From Faecalicatena contorta (lineage in GTDB: Bacteria > Bacillota > Clostridia > Lachnospirales > Lachnospiraceae), in assembly GCF_021531895.1 (NCBI RefSeq), contig NZ_JAFBIX010000021.1:1-56954 (forward strand): 56,954 bases of DNA, given 5' to 3'. Below, one piece after another: positions 1 to 6,838 of the stretch. The notes beneath the pieces were generated by a model that saw only the letters and a program-made list of their open reading frames with translations, was not told the origin of the DNA and did not search any database. How positions within the stretch are numbered: the stretch's first letter is position 1; every line of letters begins with the position of its first letter. Made by a program: the position numbers and the translations under genes.

Positions 1-43
1 TCATCGGTTTTGGTTTGTAAACTTCTTTTTTTCTGTTTGCCAT
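1..43 (-). CDS. 5' end of an unidentified gene (runs off the window)
   Basis: On the minus strand an ATG at 43-41 follows an AGGAGG ribosome site (58-53) at good spacing. It opens a frame reading MANRKKEVYKPKPM before the window ends. The visible 14 residues are basic and polar. That is too little to assign a family. It lies downstream of the coat genes but beyond a strong hairpin, so it probably has its own promoter. Confidence 0.55.
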   Translation of the reverse strand, partial: MANRKKEVYKPKPM

Positions 44-151
44 AATAAAAGGCCTCCTATGATTTAATATATTTTATCATAGAAGACCTTTATAGTGTTT
101 AATTTACAGAGTTTTTTTCACAGGCTCATAAACATCCTGGGATTATTTCAT

Positions 152-207
152 AAACAAGGCGCTGTCAGTCAGGGATATCCTCTCTGTTTTCTGACAGCGC
201 CTTGTTT
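152..207 (-). terminator. Strong hairpin terminator after the coat genes
   Basis: A perfect 17-bp inverted repeat (AAACAAGGCGCTGTCAG at 152-168 and its complement at 191-207) encloses a 22-nt loop. It begins 22 bases after the stop of the coat gene ending at 230. On the minus strand the stem ends in TTGTTT, a modest U-tract, so it plausibly ends that transcript. Confidence 0.75.
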
Positions 208-229
208 AGGGTAAGACTTTTTATTTTTG

Positions 230-490
230 CTATTTCATGGAAAGTCCGGTCAATACTGATTTGACATGATTGATTTCCTGCTGTGAAGCTTTTTGAGCAG
301 GGACATAATAACTTTTTTCTCTTGCTACCTGATAGAGCTTTTCCTGTGACATTTCACACTGATTGCGGATCTGTTTCAGGCATTGCTTTAATTCTTGGTT
401 TTCTGTCTGGGAAATCATTTCTCCATAGCGGACAAGCTCGCCGTTGACGCCAGCCAAAGCGTCACTCACCATTGTCTTTTCATCTAACAT
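230..490 (-). CDS. CotF-family spore coat protein (86 aa)
   Basis: This small helical protein resembles the CotF-type coat proteins of clostridia. The pattern is an acidic start (MLDEKTMV), then a segment around residues 13-45 with GELVRYGEMI and regularly spaced Q/E residues, then a Tyr-containing loop (SYYVPAQ) and a helical end. An AGGAGG-like site precedes the ATG at 490. It follows a second short coat-like gene by 13 bases on the same strand, so the two are probably cotranscribed. The family acts in the spore coat, which implies a spore-forming host. Identification is by family resemblance; its exact role in the coat is unknown. Confidence 0.75.
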   Translation of the reverse strand: MLDEKTMVSDALAGVNGELVRYGEMISQTENQELKQCLKQIRNQCEMSQEKLYQVAREKSYYVPAQKASQQEINHVKSVLTGLSMK

Positions 491-503
491 CTCTTATTAC
501 CTC

Positions 504-686
504 CTATAAGAATTTCATCAAGTCCTGCTTATTTTTCATGGCAGAATCGGCAGCATCCTGAAAAAGTTTTTTTACTTCAGGGTCTTTTGCCTGAGAAGCA
601 TAATCCTGCATTTTGCAGTGACTTGTGTCGTATCCGCCGATCAGGTGGCGCAGGTTCTGTAAATCGAGTACTGATATTTCAGCCAT
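504..686 (-). CDS. Short CotF-like spore coat protein (60 aa)
   Basis: I place the start at the ATG at 686 because a GGAGG site sits just upstream (around 694-700). The longer upstream frame has no ribosome site and would run into the amidotransferase. The 60-aa product begins MAEISVLDLQ and contains LRHLIGGYDTSHCKMQDYA, followed by a DPEVKKLFQDAAD segment, as in the short coat-like proteins next to CotF genes in Lachnospiraceae. It is helical, has one Cys, and lacks a signal peptide or membrane segment. It lies 34 bases after the amidotransferase and 13 bases before the 86-aa coat gene on the same strand. Confidence 0.7.
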   Translation of the reverse strand: MAEISVLDLQNLRHLIGGYDTSHCKMQDYASQAKDPEVKKLFQDAADSAMKNKQDLMKFL

Positions 687-720
687 ATCTGTTTCCTCCT
701 TTTTCCCTATGGTTTCCTGA

Positions 721-1464
721 TTATTGTGTCCTGTGATGAGCGGAAATATACGGAATATCTTTTGCATTTTTTGCTTTTTCCACAAATGTAAGAAATAATT
801 TCTGCATGGGCTGGAAAGAATGATACATACATTCTGGATGCCATTGAACACCAATAATGAAAGAAGAAGTAACAGATTCAATAGCTTCTATAACACCATC
901 GGAAGCGATGGCTGTAATTTTAAGATTTGTGCCAAGAACATGGATGCTCTGATGATGAAAACTATTAACAGAAGCAGAAGTACCAAGAATATTATATAGT
1001 ATGCTATTTGATGAAATGGTAATCTTATGGCTGGTATCTTCTCGGTTCTCCGATAGCTGCATGTGATTCAGAGAAGAAATCGGGCGCAGAGACAGATCCT
1101 GAAAAATGGTTCCGCCAAGTGCAATATTCAGAATCTGCATTCCACGACAGATAGCAAGGATGGGAAGGTGGGACGATAATACATATTTCATCAAAGACAG
1201 ATGGAAAAGATCTGTCTGTGTGTCTGTTCTGCCTTGCGTTGTCAATAATTCCTCTCCAAAAAGAAGGGGCGTGACATCGTCACCTCCGCAGAATAAGAAA
1301 CCATCACACATTCTCACGTAATAAGAATAAGATTCTTCTGCCTGTGTGCAAGGGAGGATGACAGGAATACCGCCTGCATCCTGGATGGCTTGAAGATAGG
1401 TCTGGGTGACAAACTGGCGGTTATTCGTGTATCCACAAGAAACGACTCCAATAATTGGTTTCAT
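721..1464 (-). CDS. Class-I glutamine amidotransferase, PuuD-like (peptidase C26)
   Basis: The 247-aa protein is a stand-alone class-I amidotransferase fold of the gamma-glutamyl-GABA hydrolase group. The nucleophile is Cys106 in LAICRGMQ. The other triad residues are His209 and Glu211 in QWHPE. The N-terminus MKPIIGVVSCGY and the CGGDDVTP loop are also typical of the group. The start at 1464 has an AAAGGA site; an upstream in-frame extension has none. Family members cleave gamma-glutamyl amides, but the actual substrate here is unknown. It may be cotranscribed with the two coat genes 34 bases downstream, and it diverges from a dipeptidase, so a peptide-catabolic role is possible. Confidence 0.85.
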   Translation of the reverse strand: MKPIIGVVSCGYTNNRQFVTQTYLQAIQDAGGIPVILPCTQAEESYSYYVRMCDGFLFCGGDDVTPLLFGEELLTTQGRTDTQTDLFHLSLMKYVLSSHLPILAICRGMQILNIALGGTIFQDLSLRPISSLNHMQLSENREDTSHKITISSNSILYNILGTSASVNSFHHQSIHVLGTNLKITAIASDGVIEAIESVTSSFIIGVQWHPECMYHSFQPMQKLFLTFVEKAKNAKDIPYISAHHRTQ

Positions 1465-1551
1465 AAGATAATTTCCTTTCAGAATGGGATTCATTTCGGG
1501 GCAAATAAGAGTATACTTGTAATATGAAGGTATGAGAAGGAGACAGTAGAT

Positions 1552-2514
1552 ATGAAACTTATTGATATGCATTGTGATACTTTATGGAAACTCATAGATC
1601 TCGATCAGACCGGTGATTTGATGGATAATCATTGCAGTGTTAACATTCCTTTTATGAAACAGGCCGGAACAAAAGCACAATTTTTTGCCTGCTTTACACA
1701 TTTTGATGACTATAAAAATATAGGAGGCTATGAAAAAGCGTATGAACATGTACTGGAAATGATCTCTTATCTGAAGAGGCAGTTGGAGGAGTATTCGGAT
1801 GAGATTGCATTTGCCAGATCTTATGCGGAACTTAGACAGAATGTGGAAAAAAATAAAATATCCGCTGTCCTTACTGTGGAAGAAGGAGGAATTCTAGAAG
1901 GGAAGATGGAACGTCTGGAAAAACTTTACAAGGAAGGGATCCGCCTGATAACGATTTTATGGAATTATAATAATTGTATTGGACATCCCAATAGTAAGGA
2001 CGTAACTTGCATGTGGCAGGGGCTGACGTATTTTGGAAGAGAAGTTGTAGAACGAATGGGAGAACTGGGAATGATTATAGATGTATCCCATGCATCAGAC
2101 GGAACATTTCGGGATGTTATGGAGCATGCAAAAGGACCGGTCGTGGCTTCCCATTCCAATTGTCGAGAACTCTGTAATCATCCAAGAAATCTGACGGATG
2201 AAATGATTCGGGAACTGGCTAATTGCGGTGGCGTAGCCGGATTGAATTTTTACGGACCATTTCTGGGCAATCCCAAAGAGTCCAGAATTAATGAAATGAC
2301 CGCACATATCTTACATATGATTCGAGTAGGAGGAAGCTCATTTCCAGCAATAGGTACGGATTTTGACGGATTCGACGGTATGGAAGTCCAGGAGATTGCA
2401 GATGCTTCTCAAATGGAACGATTGTGGGATGCGTTAAAAAAAGCCGGATTAACAGAACGACAGTTAGATAAGATCTGGGGAGAAAATGTCGAAAGAGTAC
2501 TTCGAAGAATATAA
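1552..2514 (+). CDS. Membrane dipeptidase (peptidase family M19)
   Basis: The 320-aa protein is a full-length renal-dipeptidase-type metallopeptidase. Visible metal-site motifs are MHCDTLW at the start (His7, Asp9), VEEGG near residue 107, VSHAS/VASHSN in the middle, and GTDFDGFDG near the C-terminus. No signal peptide is visible, so it should be cytoplasmic. It would hydrolyse dipeptides, with D-amino acids tolerated at the C-terminal position in this family. A GAAGGAG site precedes the ATG. It is divergent from the amidotransferase gene. Its stop lies four bases before a REP-like repeat. Confidence 0.9.
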   Translation: MKLIDMHCDTLWKLIDLDQTGDLMDNHCSVNIPFMKQAGTKAQFFACFTHFDDYKNIGGYEKAYEHVLEMISYLKRQLEEYSDEIAFARSYAELRQNVEKNKISAVLTVEEGGILEGKMERLEKLYKEGIRLITILWNYNNCIGHPNSKDVTCMWQGLTYFGREVVERMGELGMIIDVSHASDGTFRDVMEHAKGPVVASHSNCRELCNHPRNLTDEMIRELANCGGVAGLNFYGPFLGNPKESRINEMTAHILHMIRVGGSSFPAIGTDFDGFDGMEVQEIADASQMERLWDALKKAGLTERQLDKIWGENVERVLRRI

Positions 2515-2517
2515 TTA

Positions 2518-2570
2518 GGGACAGGGTAAATTTAATTTGGGACGGAGGAAAATGAAAAAACCCCCGTCCC
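2518..2570 (+). repeat. REP-like repeat, copy 1
   Basis: A 53-bp unit starting GGGACAGGGTAAATTT and ending CCCCCGTCCC matches 50 of 53 positions with a second copy at 6703-6755, in the same orientation. The GGGAC...GTCCC boxes resemble short palindromic elements that travel with RAYT transposases in Firmicutes; that is a family-level analogy. No RAYT gene is in the window. Confidence 0.8.
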
Positions 2571-2576
2571 AAATTA
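2533..2576. terminator. Bidirectional hairpin between dipeptidase and argG
   Basis: A 13-bp stem (TAATTTGGGACGG at 2533-2545, its complement at 2564-2576) abuts the argG stop at 2577 directly and lies 19 bases after the dipeptidase stop. The two genes converge here, so it may end both transcripts. It is formed by part of REP-like copy 1. No long U-tract follows, so efficiency is uncertain. Confidence 0.5.
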
Positions 2577-3806
2577 CTATTTTTGATTATTTTTATCTAA
2601 TTCTTGCATTTTCATTGCGCGAACTTTTAATGGAAGTCCGAACAGGTTGATGAATCCGCTGGCATCGTGATGATCGTATAAATCACCGGTTGTAAAGCTT
2701 GCCAGAGATTCGTTGTACAGTGAGTATGGAGAAGTTGTTCCGGCTTTAATGATATTTCCTTTGTAGAGTTTGAATTTCACTTCACCAGTTACATATTCCT
2801 GTGTGCTTTCAATGAATGCCTGAATTGCTTCACGCAGTGGTGTGAACCATTTTCCTTCGTAGATAACCTGAGACAATTTGTTACCCATCTCTTCTTTTAC
2901 TTCATATGTAGCACGGTCTAATACCAGTTCTTCCAATTGCTGATGAGCTTCATACAGGATGGTTCCACCAGGAGTTTCATATACGCCACGAGATTTCATT
3001 CCGACAACACGGTTCTCTACGATATCGCAGATGCCAATTCCGTGCTTGCCGCCAAGTTCATTTAACTTGCGGATGATGTCGGAGACTTTCATCTCTACGC
3101 CATTAATGCTCTTTGGCACACCTTTTTCAAATGTCATCGTTACATATTCACCTTCATCTGGTGCTTTTTCTGGTGTTACGCTGAGAACCAGTAAATGCTC
3201 ATAATTTGGTTCCTTTGAAGGATCTTCCAGTTCCAGACCTTCATGACTGATATGCCATAAGTTACGATCGCGGCTGTAACTGTGACTTGCATCAAATGGA
3301 AGATCGATACCGTGCGCTTTACAATATGCAATTTCATCTTCACGAGACTGCATAGTCCAGAGATCTGTCATTCTCCATGGAGCAATGATCTTGATGTCCG
3401 GAGCGAGTGCACGGATACCAAGTTCAAAACGAATCTGATCATTTCCTTTTCCGGTTGCACCGTGACAGATAGCGACAGCACCTTCTTTTCTTGCAATCTC
3501 AACCAGGCGTTTTGTAATTGCCGGACGTGCCATGGCAGTTCCTAACAGATATTTGTTTTCATATACTGCATGTGCCTGTACACATGGGACAATATAGTTG
3601 TCGCAGAAATCGTCTACAATATCTTCAATATATAATTTGGAAGCACCGGATAATTTTGCTCTCTCATCCAGCCCCTCTAATTCTTCTCCCTGTCCGCAGT
3701 TGATACAGCAGCAGATAACCTCGTAACCAAAAGTTTCCTTTAACCATGGAATAACCGCTGTGGTGTCAAGTCCACCAGAATAGGCTAATACAACTTTCTC
3801 TTTCAT
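2577..3806 (-). CDS. argG: Argininosuccinate synthase
   Basis: The 409-aa protein joins citrulline and aspartate with ATP to form argininosuccinate, the penultimate step of arginine synthesis. The N-terminal pyrophosphatase loop AYSGGLDT, the CHGATGKGNDQ substrate segment and EPNYEHL are characteristic, and the length is normal. The start at 3806 has a GGAGG site; the longer upstream frame has none. It stands apart from the argCJBD operon and is transcribed away from it. Its promoter overlaps a putative ArgR box (3892-3905), which suggests repression by arginine. argH, normally next to it, is not in the window. Confidence 0.97.
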   Translation of the reverse strand: MKEKVVLAYSGGLDTTAVIPWLKETFGYEVICCCINCGQGEELEGLDERAKLSGASKLYIEDIVDDFCDNYIVPCVQAHAVYENKYLLGTAMARPAITKRLVEIARKEGAVAICHGATGKGNDQIRFELGIRALAPDIKIIAPWRMTDLWTMQSREDEIAYCKAHGIDLPFDASHSYSRDRNLWHISHEGLELEDPSKEPNYEHLLVLSVTPEKAPDEGEYVTMTFEKGVPKSINGVEMKVSDIIRKLNELGGKHGIGICDIVENRVVGMKSRGVYETPGGTILYEAHQQLEELVLDRATYEVKEEMGNKLSQVIYEGKWFTPLREAIQAFIESTQEYVTGEVKFKLYKGNIIKAGTTSPYSLYNESLASFTTGDLYDHHDASGFINLFGLPLKVRAMKMQELDKNNQK

Positions 3807-3877
3807 GATAGATATCCTCCTAAAATAACATATATTTTTACACGCAAGTAAATTCTGCATTCTTAATCGCAAGGATT

Positions 3878-3906
3878 ACTATACACCATTTTACATAAAT
3901 ATGCAA
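3878..3906 (-). promoter_or_regulatory. argG promoter
   Basis: On the minus strand a -35 TTGCAT (3906-3901) and a -10 TATAGT (3883-3878) are separated by 17 bases, about 70 bases before the argG start. The region 3807-4120 holds no gene. It contains this promoter, ArgR-like boxes and a divergent promoter at 4038. Confidence 0.55.
3892..3905. promoter_or_regulatory. Putative ArgR box at argG
   Basis: TGCATATTTATGTA (minus strand) resembles the ArgR/AhrC operator half-sites TGAATWWWWATTCA. It overlaps the -35 and spacer of the argG promoter, where binding would block RNA polymerase. This is consensus matching only. Confidence 0.45.
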
Positions 3907-3932
3907 GAATAATTTATAAAAAGATTGAAGAG

Positions 3933-3976
3933 TGTAATATTATGCAAAAATAATGTATAATATATGCAATTATGCA
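3933..3976. promoter_or_regulatory. Cluster of upstream ArgR-like half-sites
   Basis: Three AT-rich near-palindromes flanked by TGTA or TGCA lie here: TGTAATATTATGCA (3933-3946), TGTATAATATATGCA (3954-3968) and TGCAATTATGCA (3965-3976). They sit 30-70 bases upstream of the argG -35. Secondary ArgR sites are plausible, but low-complexity AT sequence is the alternative. Confidence 0.3.
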
Positions 3977-4037
3977 AGGGCGCAGATAATATTTATAAAT
4001 ATTGGTTAAAATAAATATGGTAAAGTATAAATAAAAT

Positions 4038-4065
4038 TTGACAAATTGATTTGAGAGTGTAAAAT
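4038..4065 (+). promoter_or_regulatory. Promoter of the 41-codon ORF
   Basis: A consensus -35 TTGACA (4038-4043) and a -10 TAAAAT (4060-4065) with a 16-base spacer lie 55 bases before the ATG at 4121. It is the only strong plus-strand promoter before the proB region. Confidence 0.55.
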
Positions 4066-4120
4066 AATTAGAAAAAATGAGAAATGATTAATAGTTATGA
4101 CACAACAAGGAGCGGTTATA

Positions 4121-4246
4121 ATGAAAAGCTTATACATTAAAAACTTAGATAACATCATTTATAACGTGAACTCTACTCTGCCATCTTATGACAGTGTTGT
4201 TTTTGTGCCGTGTAACCCCAATCCCTTTGGGGTATATTTGGCATAA
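4121..4246 (+). CDS. 41-aa ORF, candidate peptide gene or proline-rich leader
   Basis: An AGGAG site sits 8 bases before the ATG. The 41-aa product starts MKSLYIKNLDNIIYNVNSTL and ends VVFVPCNPNPFGVYLA. It has one Cys, and three Pro codons within six codons near its end (CCG, CCC, CCC, about 4208-4225). A six-pair hairpin, CCCCAA/TTGGGG (4216-4232), overlaps these codons. A promoter stands upstream and an intrinsic terminator downstream (4322-4354), before proB. It may be a small peptide gene with its own transcript, or a leader peptide controlling the pro genes. I do not recognise a family. Confidence 0.5.
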   Translation: MKSLYIKNLDNIIYNVNSTLPSYDSVVFVPCNPNPFGVYLA

Positions 4247-4321
4247 AATTCAATAGTGACATGAGATAGGATAGGTTGTACTTGGAAGGGTCTTTATAGA
4301 TTTTTGTAATTTATAATTAAG

Positions 4322-4354
4322 AAACAGAAGTGTAACATATGCTTCTGTTTTTTT
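4322..4354 (+). terminator. Intrinsic terminator before proB
   Basis: Stem AAACAGAAG (4322-4330) pairs with CTTCTGTTT (4342-4350) around an 11-nt loop, followed by continuous T residues to 4354. It ends the transcript of the 41-codon ORF or serves as an attenuator 75 bases before proB. I see no clear competing antiterminator stem. Confidence 0.7.
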
Positions 4355-4429
4355 GTTGCTGTGAATCCAGATGGAACTGCCGGCAAAAGATTCGAAAAGA
4401 GACCAGTAACTGATGGTGGAGGAGAAGAC

Positions 4430-5399
4430 ATGGACTATAGACAGGAATTGAAAAGTAAGAAAAAAATTGTAATAAAGGTTTGGGACTTCGACGATTACGT
4501 ATCCGGAGACGGGAAATATTAATCTGGAAAAACTAAAGAAGTTTGTGAGAATACTAATCAATCTTAGAAATAAAGGGAAAGAAGTAATTGTCGTATCATC
4601 AGGGGCAGTTGGAATCGGAAGAAATGTTTTGGGTTTTTCAAAACGCCCGAAAGAAAAACCTGTCAGGCAGGCCTGTGCGGCAGTTGGGCAGGGGAGGTTG
4701 ATGATGATGTATGAGAAATTATTTGCGGAATACAGTCAGATTACTGCTCAGATTCTTTTGACAAAAGAATCGATTACAGATCAGGAATGTGCCCGAAATG
4801 CCAGGAATACATTTGACCGGTTGGCGGCAATGAAAGTGGTGCCGATTGTTAATGAGAATGATGCGATCTCAGTTGCGGAGGAAAACCATGGTAATTTCGG
4901 GGATAATGATACGATGGCGGCTTATGTTGCGGCATTGGTGAAGGCAGATCTTCTGATACTGATGTCGGATATAGAGGGGCTATATACGGACGATCCTAAG
5001 AAAAATCCGAAAGCGCGTTTTGTCCATACAGTAGGTCATATTGATGAAGAGCTTGAAGCAATGGGGAAAGGCGCAGGAACAGAGCTGGGGACGGGAGGTA
5101 TGGCGACAAAGATAGAGGCAGCGAAGATTGCAACCTGTGCAGGTGCTGACATGGTGATTGCGGATGGACATAATATTTATACAATTAACGATATTATGGC
5201 TGGAAAAAAGATAGGAACATTGTTCTTATCTGAGGATAAAGAATATATCGGGGAAAATGAGTACGCACCGGCCAGAGAGGAATTTCGCAGGAAGGCAAAG
5301 CGGAGAAAAAAAGAGCATATTTGCAAAAAGGATATTCAGAAACATAGTCAGACATGCAAGGGAGGAGTTACAAATGAGTTATATGCAGGTAATTGGTAA
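4430..5399 (+). pseudogene. proB: Glutamate 5-kinase, interrupted by a +1 frameshift
   Basis: The natural start is the ATG at 4430 behind GGAGGAG. It reads MDYRQELKSKKKIVIKV and then leaves frame. One extra T in 4479-4481 shifts the message. Reading resumes correctly at 4482 as GTSTITYPETGNINLEK, the conserved ATP-binding start of glutamate kinases. In the original frame translation stops at a TAA after 30 codons. The rest (SSGAVGIGR, NENDAISVAE, GDNDTMAAYVA, GTELGTGGMATKIEAA) is an intact kinase domain. The end is also odd: after GTLFLS come 55 Lys/Arg-rich residues, not a PUA domain, overlapping proA by 26 bases. A base-calling error or recoding is possible. Restart at the ATG at 4545 would lack the nucleotide-binding loop. 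Confidence 0.75.
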
Positions 5400-6621
5400 A
5401 AGAGCAAAAGAAGTATCCAAAACAGTACAGTTTTTGGGGCAGATAGAAAAAAATGAAGGATTGCGGTCTGTGGCCAGAGAACTTCGGCTTCAGACACCCT
5501 ATATTTTACAGGCAAATGCAATAGACGTGGCTAAGGCAAGAGACGAAGGTATGAAACCATCGTTAATTGATAGATTACTCCTTACTTCACAGCGGATTAA
5601 TGGAATGGCAGAAGGACTGGAACAGGTTGCAGAATTAGATGATCCGATTGGCGAGATTATCTCCATGAAAGTAAGACCAAATGGCCTGCAGATTGGAAAA
5701 AGAAGAGTCCCTCTGGGAGTGATTGGAATTATCTATGAATCCAGACCAAATGTAACGGCAGATGCATTTGGCCTGTGTTTTAAGACTGGAAATGTAGCGA
5801 TATTAAGAGGTGGCTCGGATGCATTTTACTCGAATCAAGCAATCGTAAAAGTAATAAAAGATGGACTCAGGAAAGAGCATCTTCCCGAAGATGCAGTTCT
5901 CATGATAGAAAAAACAGATCGGTCAATTGTACAGGAGATGATGAAACTGAAGGAGTTTATCGATGTATTGATTCCAAGAGGTGGGAAGGGATTAATCTCA
6001 AATGTTGTGCAGAACAGCACGGTGCCTGTAATAGAAACCGGAACTGGAAATTGTCATATATATGTAGATGAATATGCAGATATCGATATGGCGGTTGAGG
6101 TTATCGATAATGCAAAGACTCAGCGGATGGGAGTCTGCAATGCATGTGAATCATTGGTGATACATGAGGATATAGCAGAGGAAGCAATTCCTGCAATTTT
6201 TAGCAGGCTAAAACAAAAGCAGGTTGAAGTAAGAGGCGATGAAAAAGCATGCAAAATTCAAAGCGGAATAGTCCCTGCTGTTGAAGAAGACTGGGGAAGC
6301 GAATACCTGGATGCTATGATATCGATAAAAACAGTTTCTTCTATAGAAGAAGCAATCACGCATATCAATCGTTACAATACCGGACATTCCGAATCAATTA
6401 TAACCAAAGATTATGATCATGCTTTAAAGTTTCAGAATGAAATAGATGCAGCGGCAGTATATGTCAACGCGTCGACCAGATTTACCGATGGTTATGAGTT
6501 CGGATTCGGAGCAGAAATAGGCATCAGCACACAGAAATTACATGCAAGAGGACCAATGGGACTGGAGGCATTAACAACGACAAAATACATCATATTTGGA
6601 AATGGTCAGATACGTTCCTAA
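5374..6621 (+). CDS. proA: Glutamate-5-semialdehyde dehydrogenase (gamma-glutamyl phosphate reductase)
   Basis: The 415-aa protein reduces gamma-glutamyl phosphate with NADPH to the semialdehyde that cyclises toward proline. It has the family's usual length. The catalytic Cys lies in [12 protein letters not shown]. The nucleotide-fold segment [15 protein letters not shown] and the end [21 protein letters not shown] are well conserved. The start at 5374 has a GGGAGGAG site. The proB frame overlaps its first 26 bases, so translation was probably coupled. ProA looks intact even though proB is broken, which favours a recent change or a sequence error in proB. Confidence 0.95.
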   Translation: MSYMQVIGKRAKEVSKTVQFLGQIEKNEGLRSVARELRLQTPYILQANAIDVAKARDEGMKPSLIDRLLLTSQRINGMAEGLEQVAELDDPIGEIISMKVRPNGLQIGKRRVPLGVIGIIYESRPNVTADAFGLCFKTGNVAILRGGSDAFYSNQAIVKVIKDGLRKEHLPEDAVLMIEKTDRSIVQEMMKLKEFIDVLIPRGGKGLISNVVQNSTVPVIETGTGNCHIYVDEYADIDMAVEVIDNAKTQRMGVCNACESLVIHEDIAEEAIPAIFSRLKQKQVEVRGDEKACKIQSGIVPAVEEDWGSEYLDAMISIKTVSSIEEAITHINRYNTGHSESIITKDYDHALKFQNEIDAAAVYVNASTRFTDGYEFGFGAEIGISTQKLHARGPMGLEALTTTKYIIFGNGQIRS

Positions 6622-6647
6622 AGATTGTTATAAAGAAAACCCCCGAA

Positions 6648-6695
6648 AAGTGCTTGCATAATATACATTTTAGATGTATACTTATGCAAGCACTT
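6648..6695. repeat. 48-nt near-perfect palindrome after proA
   Basis: AAGTGCTTGCATAA pairs with TTATGCAAGCACTT at the ends, and TATACAT pairs with ATGTATA inside, leaving a 5-nt loop and one bulged C. The stem is about 21 bp. It lies 26 bases after the proA stop and just before REP-like copy 2. No U-tract follows, so it may be a processing or transcript-end structure, or part of a mobile unit. Confidence 0.7.
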
Positions 6696-6702
6696 ACAAT
6701 TT

Positions 6703-6755
6703 GGGACACGGCAAATTTAATTTGGGACGGAGGAAATTGAAAAAACCCCCGTCCC
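6703..6755 (+). repeat. REP-like repeat, copy 2
   Basis: A 53-bp unit differing at 3 positions from copy 1 (2518-2570), same orientation. The conserved parts include AAATTTAATTTGGGACGG and CCCCCGTCCC. Only a 7-bp GGGACGG/CCGTCCC stem remains at this copy. It ends five bases before the -35 of the argC promoter. Confidence 0.8.
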
Positions 6756-6760
6756 CGACC

Positions 6761-6789
6761 TAGACAACCTGCGTAAATTGGTTTAATAT
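6761..6789 (+). promoter_or_regulatory. Promoter of the argC operon
   Basis: A -35 TAGACA (6761-6766) and a -10 TAATAT (6784-6789) are 17 bases apart, about 50 bases before the argC start. Confidence 0.5.
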
Positions 6790-6802
6790 TGTCAAGTGTG
6801 CA

Positions 6803-6818
6803 ATTTATAAAAATTCAA
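6803..6818. promoter_or_regulatory. Putative ArgR box at argC
   Basis: The sequence around ATTTATAAAAATTCAA resembles the AhrC/ArgR operator of Bacillus (TGAATAAAAATTCA-like). It lies between the -10 and the argC ribosome site, where a bound repressor would block the transcript. Judged by eye. Confidence 0.5.
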
Positions 6819-6838
6819 TCGGGAAGGATGTAATATAT

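Noticed and set aside
4121-4246. AgrD-type autoinducer peptide
   Set aside because: There is a single Cys and a short C-terminal tail, but no AgrB-like processing gene is near, and the usual charged tail is missing.
4360-4400. T-box riboswitch remnant near TGGAACTGCCGG
   Set aside because: It looks a little like the T-box TGGnACCGCG motif but lies after the terminator, not before it, and no stem I or specifier loop is visible upstream.
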